DNA of 26,275 nt from CAZOGW01 sp964579415 (GCA_964579415.1 CAZOGW010000033.1:1-26275); one strand, 5' to 3'; positions 15,378-23,449 are shown, numbered from the stretch's first letter. The notes: generated by a model not told the origin, from the letters alone. Translations and numbers: made by a program.

Positions 15378-16330
15378 GCGAGGAGATCCGGGAAGTGGGT
15401 ACCGAAGAGTTGACCGAGGCCCCGGTGGAGCCGGATGCGACCTCGGAGAAGCCGGAGGTCGCCCCTCCGGCCGATGCCGACACCGGGGCGCGGCTGACAC
15501 ACGCCATCGAGACGAGAGAGGCCCCGGCAGCGGGCACCGAGGAACCGGCCGCCCGGGAGACGGTGTTCGACACCGATAAACTCAACGTCTACTACGGCAG
15601 CTTCCGCGCCGTGCGCGATGTGACCATGGTGGTTCCGGGCAACCAGATCACCGCCCTGATCGGCCCCTCGGGATGCGGGAAATCGACCGTCCTGCGGTGT
15701 TTCAACCGGATGAACGACCTCATCGAATCTGCCCGCGTCGACGGTTTGGTCAGGTACCACGGCGTCAACCTCTACGGCGACTCCGTCGACCCGGTGGAGG
15801 TGCGGCGCCGCATCGGGATGGTATTCCAGAAACCCAACCCGTTCCCCAAGTCGATATTCGAGAACGTCGCCTTCGGTCCCCGCATCGCCGGCATCAAGAC
15901 GAACTTCGACGACCTGGTGGAACAGTCCCTGCGTAAGGCGGCGCTGTGGGACGAGGTGAAGGACAAGCTCAAGGAGTCCGGACTGGCACTCTCCGGCGGC
16001 CAGCAGCAGCGACTCTGTATCGCCCGCGCCATCGCCACCAGCCCTGACGTTCTTCTCATGGACGAGCCCTGCTCTGCCCTCGACCCGGTGGCCACAATGC
16101 GCATCGAAGAGTTGATGCTCGAGCTCAAGCGCGACTACACCATTGTCATCGTGACGCACAACATGCAACAGGCGGCACGGGTGAGCGACGGGACCGCGTT
16201 CTTCAATGTCAAGATCGACGAAGCGGGCCAGCGCACCGGGCACCTCGTCGAATACGCTCCCACCAACAAACTGTTCACCAACCCCGACGAAAAGGCCACC
16301 GAGGACTACATCACCGGCCGATTCGGATAG
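15374..16330 (+). CDS. pstB: Phosphate ABC transporter ATPase PstB with N-terminal extension
   Basis: A 318-residue ABC ATPase. The core has Walker A GPSGCGKST (97-105), the Q-loop in IGMVFQKPNPFP, the signature LSGGQQQR, Walker B VLLMDEPCSALDP and the switch histidine in IVTHNM. PstB proteins are usually about 250-260 residues. This one carries about 60 extra N-terminal residues rich in Glu, Pro and Ala (MSEEIREVGTEELTEAPVEP onward), predicted disordered. The start is fixed by the ATGA overlap with pstA, so the extension is probably real, although an internal start cannot be excluded. It powers phosphate import and, with PhoU, signals phosphate status to PhoR. Confidence 0.94.
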   Translation: MSEEIREVGTEELTEAPVEPDATSEKPEVAPPADADTGARLTHAIETREAPAAGTEEPAARETVFDTDKLNVYYGSFRAVRDVTMVVPGNQITALIGPSGCGKSTVLRCFNRMNDLIESARVDGLVRYHGVNLYGDSVDPVEVRRRIGMVFQKPNPFPKSIFENVAFGPRIAGIKTNFDDLVEQSLRKAALWDEVKDKLKESGLALSGGQQQRLCIARAIATSPDVLLMDEPCSALDPVATMRIEELMLELKRDYTIVIVTHNMQQAARVSDGTAFFNVKIDEAGQRTGHLVEYAPTNKLFTNPDEKATEDYITGRFG

Positions 16331-16342
16331 GACGAGATATAC

Positions 16343-17059
16343 ATGACGACCCTGGGCCCCACTCCGGCGGAACCGCTCGCAGAGGACCTACGCTCAAATT
16401 TCGACAAGGAACTGGACGCGATCCAGCAGGGCCTGGTCGAAATGGGCTCGCTGGTGACGGACAACCTCCGGCGCGCCGGCGAGGCCATGCGGGAGGCCCG
16501 CTTCGACCTCGTCGGCGAGGTGCGGACCACCGACAACGAGATCAACGCCCGCTACGTGGAGTTGGAGCGGCGCATCTTCGAGACCCTGGCGCTGCAGGCG
16601 CCGGTGGCGAGGGACCTGCGCTTCCTCATCGCTTCCACCCGGATCCTCTACGAGCAGGAGCGTTCCGGGGACCTGGTGGTGAACTGCATCAACATGCTGG
16701 AGCGCGAGGACGGTTTCCCCGACCTGCCGGCGCTGACCGCGCTGCTGTCGCGAACCGTCGACGCCTCGGCCCGGGTATTCGCCGCCTCGGTGGACGCCAT
16801 CGCCGACATGAACCCCAAGGCAGGACGCAGCCTCGACCGTGCCGACGACGAGGTCGACGATCTGGTGAGCCAGTGGTACACCATGATCTCCGCCGAGGCG
16901 GAGCAGATCGGCCTGGAGACCGCCATCGCCCTGTCCAGGGTGGGTCGCTACCTGGAACGCATCGCCGACCACGCGGTCAGCGTCGGCGACAACATCACCT
17001 ACGTCTCCACCGGCGAGTATCCCAACACGCACCGGCCGATCCCTTCAGACGAAGTCTGA
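16343..17059 (+). CDS. phoU: Phosphate regulator PhoU
   Basis: A 238-residue PhoU with two three-helix-bundle repeats. The first contains EVRTTDNEINARYVELE (about residues 56-72) and the second RSLDRADDEVDDLVSQ (about 157-172); these acidic clusters bind metal in PhoU structures. ARDLRFLIASTRI and GRYLERIADHAVSVGDNITY are family hallmarks. PhoU links PstB activity to PhoR, keeping it in phosphatase mode when phosphate is plentiful. It is the last gene of the pst operon. A small hairpin spans its final codons and stop, and a long heptamer array follows. Confidence 0.95.
   Translation: MTTLGPTPAEPLAEDLRSNFDKELDAIQQGLVEMGSLVTDNLRRAGEAMREARFDLVGEVRTTDNEINARYVELERRIFETLALQAPVARDLRFLIASTRILYEQERSGDLVVNCINMLEREDGFPDLPALTALLSRTVDASARVFAASVDAIADMNPKAGRSLDRADDEVDDLVSQWYTMISAEAEQIGLETAIALSRVGRYLERIADHAVSVGDNITYVSTGEYPNTHRPIPSDEV
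17045..17059. other. Small hairpin over phoU stop codon
   Basis: TCAGAC (17045-17050), a 3-base loop GAA, and GTCTGA (17054-17059) form a perfect 6-bp stem that includes the TGA stop. GTCTGA recurs at 17132-17137, just beyond the heptamer array. It may help end the pst transcript, but the stem is short. Confidence 0.4.
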
Positions 17060-17069
17060 GGGGGCGGCG

Positions 17070-17132
17070 TACCTAGTACTAAGTACTAGGTACTAAGTAC
17101 TAGGTACTAAGTACTTGGTACTAAGTACTACG
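17070..17132. repeat. Long heptamer array downstream of phoU
   Basis: Nine consecutive 7-base units starting 11 bases after the phoU stop: TACCTAG, then TACTAAG and TACTAGG alternating, a TACTTGG, another TACTAAG and a final TACTACG. This is the longest single array in the window. Because units such as TACTAGG carry stop codons and 7 is not a multiple of 3, every reading frame through it closes quickly. Confidence 0.95.
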
Positions 17133-17197
17133 TCTGACGAGAGCAGGGAACGTCGCGACTCCCAGCCGTGGTCGGGCGATTGCTTTGGACATGAAGA

Positions 17198-17229
17198 GGG
17201 GGTGCCGTCCCCTCGAGAACGGCACCCCC
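17198..17229 (-). terminator. Stem-loop downstream of the first RTX gene
   Basis: A perfect 11-bp stem, GGGGGTGCCGT (17198-17208) with ACGGCACCCCC (17219-17229), and a 10-base loop. It lies 24 bases after the stop of the minus-strand RTX gene. Beyond it the minus strand reads TCTTCATG, a weak T-rich tail. In the second RTX copy only the right arm is conserved and the stem drops to about 6 bp (near 19193-19217). Confidence 0.6.
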
Positions 17230-17230
17230 C

Positions 17231-17250
17231 TACCAGTACCAAGTACCTGG
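17231..17250. repeat. Heptamer array after first RTX gene
   Basis: A 6-base TACCAG, then TACCAAG and TACCTGG, ending 2 bases before the TAG stop (minus strand). The equivalent place after the second RTX gene has five full units, so this copy has lost units or the other gained them. Confidence 0.85.
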
Positions 17251-17872
17251 TTCTATGGGATGCCCACCGTGGTCTCGCAGGCGGCGCCGGTGTCGGTCCC
17301 CGCGCCACCGTTGCAGGTGTCCTTCCCGGCCCCTCCGTTGAGCTTGTCGTTACCGGCGTCGCCAAACAGCCTGTCGTTACCGGCACCACCGTTCAACGTG
17401 TCCTTGCCCCCACCCCCACGCAACGTGTCATTCCCCGCATCACCATTCAGCTTGTCGTCACTACCGCCACCCGACAGCAGATCATTGCCCGCACCGCCAT
17501 GCAACGTGTCCTTCCCCGCATCACCGAACAGCCCGTCATGGCCCTTGCCGCCCTTGAGCGTGTCGTTGCCGCCACCGCCATACAACTTGTCGGCGTTGGG
17601 CCCACCCTCGAGAGTGTCCTTACCGGCATCACCGAACAAGATGTCGTCACCGACACCGCCGTAGAGCTTGTCGTTGCCGCCACCACCGCAGATCACATCG
17701 ACACCGCCCTTGCCGTTCACGACGTCGTTGCCGGCACCGGCATGAATGATGTCCGGACCACTGGTCCCGTTGATCGTCTCACCCTTCGACGAACCCGACC
17801 TGGTCACCGCCAACCCACGGCACAACTTCTTACCCGAACCGACATGCTTGGCGTAGATGTCGGTGTCGCCGA
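17237..17872. repeat. 636-bp identical segment, copy 1 of 2
   Basis: By eye, base-for-base identical to 19244-19879 (offset 2007). It covers the last two heptamer units, the stop and the last roughly 205 codons of the first RTX gene. The first difference is 17873 A against 19880 G, after which the two genes diverge strongly. Confidence 0.93.
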
Positions 17873-19148
17873 ACTTGTCGGCGCTGACCAGGTTCGACGA
17901 GGACGAAAGGAAGACCACCCGGGAGCCGTCGTTGGAGATGAAGCTCGGGTAGCTGTTGCCATTGCCCTTCTTGCCGCTCTTCGTCCGCGACACCAGGGAC
18001 ACGGCGCCGCTACTCACCGTCTTCACGTACACGTCGATCTTGTTGTCGCTGTCCCCGCTCGACAGGTTGGTCGCCCCGCTGTGGAACGCCACCTTCGCAC
18101 CGTCGCCGGAGATGCTGGGGACGTTGGACGAGGAATTGGCGACAGCCCCGCCGGCAGAGAGTGACACCAACTTGATGGCACCCGACGAGAGCGTCTTCAC
18201 GTAGACCTGACCCAACCCGAAGGTGGACGTCGACGTCAGGTTGTTGGAGAACGAGTCGAACGCCACCTTGAGACCCGTGTCGGAGATGGACGGGTTGCGG
18301 CTGTCCATGTCCCCCTTCTTCCCCGACGAACTGGCCGAGGCCAGGATGACGTTGCCCGACGCCAGATCCTTCACGTAGACGTCGTTCTTGAAGTCCTTGT
18401 CCTTCGCATTGAGATTGGTGGCGGTGGTGTGGAATGCCACCCGGGCCCCGTTGCCGGAAATGTCGGGCCGGCCGTGCTGACCGTCGGCCTTCTTGCCGGC
18501 CTTGGTGCTCGACGCCAGCCACACCTCGCCGGTGACCAGGTCCTTCACGTAGATGTCGGCGGCGGCGTCCTTGTCCTTCGGGTGCAGGTTGGTCGCCGAC
18601 GACGTGAACGCCACGCGCGTGCCGTCTCCCGACAGGCTGGGCTGCATGCTGTACCCGTTGGACTTGGCGTCCTTGGCACCGGTCGAGGCCAGCCAGATCT
18701 CACCGCTGGCGAGGTCCTTGACGTAGACGTCCAGGTTCGAATCGGTGTCGCCCGGATGCAGGTTCGAGGCGGCCGATGCGAAGGCGACGCGGTTGCCGTC
18801 GGCCGAGATGCTGGGATCGACGCTGTAGCCGTTGGCCTTCTCTCCCCTGGTCCCGATGCGTGAGACCAGGGTCACCGTGTTGTTGCCGAGATTGCGGACG
18901 AAGATGTCGGGACTGGCGTTGTTGTCGTCCGGGTGCAGGTTCATCGCGTTCGACTCGAATGCAACCTTGAGCCCGTTGCCAGAGATGCTGGCTGCCTGGG
19001 CTCCGGTGCTTGCCTTGGCGCCGTTCCTGCCGGCGGCCCGTGACACCAGGGCTATGTCGCCGACAGCGGCGGATGCGGCGGCCACGGGTAGCAGCGCCCA
19101 GATGACTGCGAAGGTGAGCGAGACGATAAGCGAGCGTCGGACGATCAT
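17253..19148 (-). CDS. Secreted beta-propeller/RTX calcium-binding protein 1
   Basis: A 631-residue exported protein. A signal peptide (about residues 1-29, ending ASAA) is followed by a region of seven TolB/PD40-like blades (about 30-430). Each blade has the pattern S-x-DG-x-VAF-x-S-x-x-NL-x-x-x-D-x-D-x-x-x-DIYVKDL-x-SG, consistent with a seven-bladed propeller. The last roughly 190 residues are hemolysin-type nonapeptide repeats (GGAGNDRLFGDAGNDKLNGG and similar, about 16 units), which fold as calcium-bound beta-rolls, closing with CETTVGIP. The Sec-type signal argues against type I secretion. It probably acts at the cell surface or outside; the ligand is unknown. It lies in tandem with a 631-residue paralogue whose final 205 residues are identical. 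Confidence 0.82.
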   Translation of the reverse strand: MIVRRSLIVSLTFAVIWALLPVAAASAAVGDIALVSRAAGRNGAKASTGAQAASISGNGLKVAFESNAMNLHPDDNNASPDIFVRNLGNNTVTLVSRIGTRGEKANGYSVDPSISADGNRVAFASAASNLHPGDTDSNLDVYVKDLASGEIWLASTGAKDAKSNGYSMQPSLSGDGTRVAFTSSATNLHPKDKDAAADIYVKDLVTGEVWLASSTKAGKKADGQHGRPDISGNGARVAFHTTATNLNAKDKDFKNDVYVKDLASGNVILASASSSGKKGDMDSRNPSISDTGLKVAFDSFSNNLTSTSTFGLGQVYVKTLSSGAIKLVSLSAGGAVANSSSNVPSISGDGAKVAFHSGATNLSSGDSDNKIDVYVKTVSSGAVSLVSRTKSGKKGNGNSYPSFISNDGSRVVFLSSSSNLVSADKFGDTDIYAKHVGSGKKLCRGLAVTRSGSSKGETINGTSGPDIIHAGAGNDVVNGKGGVDVICGGGGNDKLYGGVGDDILFGDAGKDTLEGGPNADKLYGGGGNDTLKGGKGHDGLFGDAGKDTLHGGAGNDLLSGGGSDDKLNGDAGNDTLRGGGGKDTLNGGAGNDRLFGDAGNDKLNGGAGKDTCNGGAGTDTGAACETTVGIP

Positions 19149-19222
19149 GGGTTCCCCCCTCTACACTGCATGTTCTTCCTTTCCCGCCCCCTTGCCGTCC
19201 TCCGATCGAGAACGGCACCCCC

Positions 19223-19257
19223 TACCAAGTACCAAGTACCAAGTACCAAGTACCTGG
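19223..19257. repeat. Heptamer array after second RTX gene
   Basis: Four TACCAAG units and one TACCTGG, ending 2 bases before the TAG stop of the minus-strand RTX gene 2. It lies between the two RTX genes, about 75 bases upstream of RTX gene 1. Confidence 0.95.
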
Positions 19258-19879
19258 TTCTATGGGATGCCCACCGTGGTCTCGCAGGCGGCGCCGGTGT
19301 CGGTCCCCGCGCCACCGTTGCAGGTGTCCTTCCCGGCCCCTCCGTTGAGCTTGTCGTTACCGGCGTCGCCAAACAGCCTGTCGTTACCGGCACCACCGTT
19401 CAACGTGTCCTTGCCCCCACCCCCACGCAACGTGTCATTCCCCGCATCACCATTCAGCTTGTCGTCACTACCGCCACCCGACAGCAGATCATTGCCCGCA
19501 CCGCCATGCAACGTGTCCTTCCCCGCATCACCGAACAGCCCGTCATGGCCCTTGCCGCCCTTGAGCGTGTCGTTGCCGCCACCGCCATACAACTTGTCGG
19601 CGTTGGGCCCACCCTCGAGAGTGTCCTTACCGGCATCACCGAACAAGATGTCGTCACCGACACCGCCGTAGAGCTTGTCGTTGCCGCCACCACCGCAGAT
19701 CACATCGACACCGCCCTTGCCGTTCACGACGTCGTTGCCGGCACCGGCATGAATGATGTCCGGACCACTGGTCCCGTTGATCGTCTCACCCTTCGACGAA
19801 CCCGACCTGGTCACCGCCAACCCACGGCACAACTTCTTACCCGAACCGACATGCTTGGCGTAGATGTCGGTGTCGCCGA
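19244..19879. repeat. 636-bp identical segment, copy 2 of 2
   Basis: Second copy of the identical RTX-encoding segment at 17237-17872. Weaker similarity extends past the array to TCGAGAACGGCACCCCC (from 19206; from 17213 in copy 1), where it differs by one C and by heptamer number. Confidence 0.93.
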
Positions 19880-21155
19880 GCTTGTCGGCGCTGACGAAGT
19901 TCCTGGCGTAGGAGACGAACGCCACCCGGGATCCGTCGTTGGAGAACTCCGGGGCCACGCTGACACCGTCCCCCAGCTTCCCGCCCTTCGTCTGGGACAC
20001 CAGCGCGAGGGCCCCGCTGCCCAGCGTCTTCATGTAGATGTCGCCGGCATTGTTGGTGTCCTTCGCCAGCATCCCGGTGTAGGTGAGGAACACCACCTTG
20101 GTGCCGTCACCGGACAGGCGAGGCTCATGGGAGGAGCCGCCTCTTTCGTGCTTCCTGCCGTTGGGGAGCGTCGACGCCAGGGCGATGGCTCCCGACGACA
20201 GTGTCTTGACGTAGATGTCCCCGGTGGTGTCCTTGTCCCGGGAGTGCAGGTTGGTGGCGTACGAGTCGAACGCCACCTTATGCCCGGTGTCGGAGATGGA
20301 AGGTGACTGGCTGTGGCCGTTGCTCTTCTTCCCCGAAGCATTGGTCGACGCCAGGATCAGGTTGCCCGACGCCAGGTCCTTGACGTAGATGTCGACCCGG
20401 TCGTCCTTGTCCTTGGCGTCGAGGTTGGTTGCGTATGACTGGAACACCACACGGGCACCGTTGCCGGAGAGATCAGGCTTGAAGGAGGACTTGTCGCTCT
20501 TGACGCCCTTCTGGTTGGCCGATGCCAGCCACAGCTCACCTGTGACCAGATCCTTGACGTAGATGTCCCAGAGGGAGTCCGGATCCTTGGGATGCAGGTT
20601 GGAGGCCGCGGACGCGAAAGCCACCCTGGTCCCGTCCCCCGACAGAGCCGGATCGGAGTTCGATCCGGTGGCCTTGACACCGGCTGCGCTCGTCGACGCC
20701 AGCCAGATCTCGCCGGTGTTGAGATCCTTCACGTAGATGTCGGCGGTGTAGTCGGTGTCGCCGGGGTGGAGGTTGCTGGCGTAGGACACGAAGGCGACGC
20801 GGTTGCCGTCGGCGGACAGACTGGGGCTGTCGCTGCCGTTGTTGCCCTTGGGCCCGTTGGTGCCCTTGCGCGACACCAGGGTCAGCTTGTTGTTGCCCAG
20901 GTTGCGTACGTAGACGTCGTTGCTCGTGTCCTTGTCGGCCTTGTCGAGGTTGCTCGCTCTGGTATCGAAGGCGACCTTCTTGCCGTCGCCGGAGATCGAC
21001 GCGTTATAGCTCGTCCCGTTACCTTTGGCGCCGCCGGCGCCCGACTTCCTCGACACGAGGACCAGGTCCCCCACGGCCGCCTCCGCGACGGTCAGCGGGA
21101 GCAACGCCCAAGCGGTAAGGAGCGCGAGACACAATACGATCAAGCGGCGGCGCAT
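19260..21155 (-). CDS. Secreted beta-propeller/RTX calcium-binding protein 2
   Basis: A 631-residue paralogue of the downstream protein, with exactly the same length. The signal peptide (MRRRLIVLCLALLTAWALLP onward, cleavage near AEA-A) precedes seven propeller blades, recognisable by DVYVRNL, DIYVKDL, DIYVKTL and DIYMKTL segments spaced about 53 residues apart. The C-terminal RTX region is identical to that of protein 1. The propeller halves share the blade pattern but differ at many residues, so binding faces may have diverged while the calcium-binding anchor was kept uniform. Both genes have a G-run before the ATG (GGGGGGATCCC here, GGGGGGAACCC in gene 1). The function is unknown; adhesion, matrix or S-layer-like roles are possible. 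Confidence 0.82.
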   Translation of the reverse strand: MRRRLIVLCLALLTAWALLPLTVAEAAVGDLVLVSRKSGAGGAKGNGTSYNASISGDGKKVAFDTRASNLDKADKDTSNDVYVRNLGNNKLTLVSRKGTNGPKGNNGSDSPSLSADGNRVAFVSYASNLHPGDTDYTADIYVKDLNTGEIWLASTSAAGVKATGSNSDPALSGDGTRVAFASAASNLHPKDPDSLWDIYVKDLVTGELWLASANQKGVKSDKSSFKPDLSGNGARVVFQSYATNLDAKDKDDRVDIYVKDLASGNLILASTNASGKKSNGHSQSPSISDTGHKVAFDSYATNLHSRDKDTTGDIYVKTLSSGAIALASTLPNGRKHERGGSSHEPRLSGDGTKVVFLTYTGMLAKDTNNAGDIYMKTLGSGALALVSQTKGGKLGDGVSVAPEFSNDGSRVAFVSYARNFVSADKLGDTDIYAKHVGSGKKLCRGLAVTRSGSSKGETINGTSGPDIIHAGAGNDVVNGKGGVDVICGGGGNDKLYGGVGDDILFGDAGKDTLEGGPNADKLYGGGGNDTLKGGKGHDGLFGDAGKDTLHGGAGNDLLSGGGSDDKLNGDAGNDTLRGGGGKDTLNGGAGNDRLFGDAGNDKLNGGAGKDTCNGGAGTDTGAACETTVGIP

Positions 21156-21301
21156 GGGATCCCCCCGTTCGACGAATGCGCGGACCAGGCACGGTACCGC
21201 ACGACACCGTTACCGGACAACGGGTCGCCCGGCCCATACCTCACGGAAAGGCCACCGCCCCGTTGACGATGTGGCCCGTCCCCGGACATCGGAGCCTCAG
21301 G

Positions 21302-21317
21302 TCACAAACTGCTGTGA
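21302..21317. other. Short dyad upstream of the TACGTAA array
   Basis: TCACA, 6 bases, TGTGA forms a short inverted repeat adjoining the TACGTAA array. The half-site order is the reverse of a CRP operator (TGTGA-N6-TCACA), so it is not called as one. Confidence 0.35.
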
Positions 21318-21345
21318 TACGTAATACGTAATACGTAATACGTAT
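21317..21345. repeat. TACGTAA-variant heptamer array after rseB-like gene
   Basis: Four units of TACGTAA or TACGTAT in exact 7-base steps, directly abutting the TAG stop of the minus-strand RseB-like gene. The core is the palindrome TACGTA instead of GTAC, but spacing, size and gene-end position match the other arrays. Confidence 0.9.
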
Positions 21346-22278
21346 CTATCCGAAGACGGAGCGCCACAGCCTGCCCCAGATGCCGCCGTCGCCGGGTGGG
21401 GGCATCTCGGCGAGGACGTCGACGAGGTGGTCGGGCGGCAGGTTGCCGACCAGGGCGTAGCCACCGTCGCCGGTGTCCCAGTGCACCCATAGCTCGGCGG
21501 GCTCGACGATGAGTAGGTAGGAGCGGTCGTCGACCTCGAACGCCTCGGCCCCCTCGAAGTCGATCCTTCCGGCGCCGTCAGGGGTGGCGAACACGGAGAA
21601 GGTGAAAAGCCCGTCGCTGTAGAAGGCCTGCTGCATACCCTCGGCGTCCTGGTACACGTCCACCAGGGTGTACCCGGCGGCGGTCTGCGGGGTCACCGCC
21701 TCGTCGGCGCGGACCACGACCTCGTAGCCGGCCTCCGGGCTCTTCGAGACGTGCACCCGCTGCGGGTGCGGGTCGAAGTCGGTGAAGGTGGCGTAGCGGA
21801 ACAGCTCCCCGTCGCCGTCGAGGACCTCGGTGGCCAGCGGCGCCGATGTCTCCTCGTCGAGCAGCAGGCGCACCCGGGCCTCCCCATCCTGGCGGACCGT
21901 CACCTCGATGGCGTCCCGCCCCGAGCTACGGACGGCGACCGCCTCGTCGACGGTGTAGCGGTCGGACACGTCGGTGCCGCCCCAGTCGGAGAGGGCCACA
22001 CCGCCGCCGTCGGCGACCGTGGTCTTGCCGCCTCCCATGATCACGTCCCCCTCCGGGCCGATGATCATGGTGGTGCCCTTCATGTGCTCCACCTCGTCGA
22101 CCCTGGCGTAGGAGCGTCCGTCCCACATCGTCATCACGATGCGGGTACCGCCGTACTCGGCGTCACCGGCACGGTCGAGGTAGTCCTCCAACTCGTCCGC
22201 CATCGCCGGGGCGGCGGCAGCTGTCATGGCGGCGGCGACCAGCGTCACCGTGACCAGGCGGCGTCGGGCAGCCTTCAC
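21346..22278 (-). CDS. RseB/MucB-like sigma-factor regulatory protein
   Basis: A 310-residue exported protein. A signal sequence (KAARRRLVTVTLVAAAMTAAAAPAMA, cleavage near residue 27) leads into a LolA-like N-terminal domain (ELEDYLDRAGDAEYGGTRIVMT onward, about 28-180) and a smaller C-terminal domain (about 200-290). This matches MucB/RseB, which in gammaproteobacteria binds the periplasmic part of the anti-sigma factor and senses envelope damage. The GTG start at 22278 overlaps the anti-sigma stop as GTGA, making it the third gene of the sigma/anti-sigma operon. A shared envelope-stress role is inferred from context and fold. A TACGTAA array abuts the stop codon. Confidence 0.75.
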   Translation of the reverse strand: MKAARRRLVTVTLVAAAMTAAAAPAMADELEDYLDRAGDAEYGGTRIVMTMWDGRSYARVDEVEHMKGTTMIIGPEGDVIMGGGKTTVADGGGVALSDWGGTDVSDRYTVDEAVAVRSSGRDAIEVTVRQDGEARVRLLLDEETSAPLATEVLDGDGELFRYATFTDFDPHPQRVHVSKSPEAGYEVVVRADEAVTPQTAAGYTLVDVYQDAEGMQQAFYSDGLFTFSVFATPDGAGRIDFEGAEAFEVDDRSYLLIVEPAELWVHWDTGDGGYALVGNLPPDHLVDVLAEMPPPGDGGIWGRLWRSVFG

Positions 22279-22919
22279 GAGTCCGGCTCCACTTTCGGCA
22301 TCAACGCCGGGAGGACGGAGGAGCCCCGGCCCAGGGTCACCCGTGCGTTGTGCCACTCGGCGAGGCGGTCCCGCTCGATGGGGGTGGCGTCGCCGCCGGC
22401 GAGGCTCACCACGATGGCTCCGGCGGCCACCACCGCGGCGATCATCGCCGCCATCGGCACCAACCGGCCCCGGTGACGCAGCGGCACCGGGGCCGGCGTC
22501 TCGGAGGTGTCCTCCACTCCGAGGATCGAGGCGGGGACCTCGAGGCGAGGCAGGGAGCGGATGGCGCTGCGGGCGGCGTCGAGTTCCTGCAGCTCACCGC
22601 GGCAGGTGGCGCATCGGCTCAGATGCCCCACCACGTCACCGGCGTGGACCTCGTCCAGCTCCCCGTCGAGGAAGGCGGACAGCTCGTCACCAGGGTGGGT
22701 GACGGCGTCGATCAGGTCAGGCGGAGGCAACAGGTCGGGGAGCTCCCGCAACGCCGAGCGCACCGCCTTGAGACGGGAGAAGGCCACCCGGCATTCGGCG
22801 CAGCCGTCGAGGTGCCCGGCGACCAGGGCGACCTCGCCGTCGGTCAGCTCCCCGTCGAGGAAGGCCGAGAGCATCTCCTCCTCGGCGCAGAAGCCGGGGA
22901 GCCGCTTCAGATCGGCCAT
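22275..22919 (-). CDS. Anti-sigma factor with two ZAS zinc-finger domains
   Basis: A 214-residue membrane-anchored anti-sigma factor. Two tandem ZAS modules are visible: LSAFLDGELTDGE...GHLDGCAECR (H36, C40, C43) and LSAFLDGELDEVH...GHLSRCATCR (H99, C103, C106). A membrane segment follows (about residues 153-174, VPMAAMIAAVVAAGAIVVSLA), then a short outside tail that could contact the RseB-like protein. Most ZAS anti-sigma factors have one such module, so the duplication is unusual. ATG 22919 overlaps the end of the sigma gene by 13 bases, indicating coupling. It should hold the adjacent ECF sigma factor at the membrane until stress releases it. Confidence 0.87.
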   Translation of the reverse strand: MADLKRLPGFCAEEEMLSAFLDGELTDGEVALVAGHLDGCAECRVAFSRLKAVRSALRELPDLLPPPDLIDAVTHPGDELSAFLDGELDEVHAGDVVGHLSRCATCRGELQELDAARSAIRSLPRLEVPASILGVEDTSETPAPVPLRHRGRLVPMAAMIAAVVAAGAIVVSLAGGDATPIERDRLAEWHNARVTLGRGSSVLPALMPKVEPDS

Positions 22920-23416
22920 GTCAGCATCTCCCTGAGCTGCCTGCGGCCGCGGTGGATGCGGCTGCGGACGGTACCGACGGGGATGTCGGCGGCGTGGGCG
23001 ATCTCCTCGTACGACAGGCCCACCACGTCGCACATCACGACACATTCACGGAAATCGAAGGGGAGCTTGAGAAGGGCGGCCTGCACGTCCTCGGACAGCC
23101 TCACCTGGGCGAGGACCTCGTCGGGCGAGGGGGTGGCGTGGACGATGGAGCGCTCCACGTCGGGGAGTTCGGACACCGGGCGCCGGTTGCGGCGGCGGAC
23201 GTCGTCGAGGAAGGCGTTGCGGGTGATCCGCCACAGCCACCCCTCGAAGGAGCCGGGCGTGTAGCCGTCGAGACCGCGCTGGACCCTGAGCAGGACGTCC
23301 TGGACGAGATCGGCGGCGTCGTCGCGGTTGCCGGTGAGGCGATAGGCGAAGTTGTAGATCAGCCTGCCGTAGCGGCGGGCGACGTCTTCCCATCCCGGGA
23401 CGCTGGCGTCGTTCAC
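22907..23416 (-). CDS. ECF RNA polymerase sigma factor (RpoE/SigE-like)
   Basis: A 169-residue group 4 sigma factor. Region 2 spans YGRLIYNFAYRLTGNRDDAADLVQDVLLRVQRGLDGY to WLWRITRNAFLDDVRRRNRR (about 15-76). Region 4 spans LLKLPFDFRECVVMCDVVGLSYEEIAHAADIPVGTVRSRIHRGRRQL (about 115-161). GTG 23416 is preferred because GGGGGAGAG lies just upstream and because the longer TTG start (23443) falls at the predicted transcription start. Upstream is a GGGAAC-N17-CGTT promoter of the type recognised by SigE-class ECF factors, indicating autoregulation. It forms an operon with the anti-sigma and RseB-like genes. Confidence 0.9.
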   Translation of the reverse strand: MNDASVPGWEDVARRYGRLIYNFAYRLTGNRDDAADLVQDVLLRVQRGLDGYTPGSFEGWLWRITRNAFLDDVRRRNRRPVSELPDVERSIVHATPSPDEVLAQVRLSEDVQAALLKLPFDFRECVVMCDVVGLSYEEIAHAADIPVGTVRSRIHRGRRQLREMLTWPI

Positions 23417-23449
23417 GGACTCTCCCCCGCGGCCTATCACCAACGCATC

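Noticed and set aside
17054..17137. Target-site duplication (GTCTGA) flanking the phoU array, suggesting a mobile element
   Set aside because: Only 6 bases, one copy is part of a local hairpin, and I saw no matching duplications when looking at the flanks of the other arrays.
17115..20306. Long plus-strand open frames opposite the RTX genes
   Set aside because: They are antisense shadows of repetitive RTX and propeller codons; the minus-strand frames have signal peptides and known domain patterns.
21302..21317. CRP/FNR-type operator
   Set aside because: Half-sites are in the opposite order (TCACA-N6-TGTGA), and the dyad lies downstream of a gene end.
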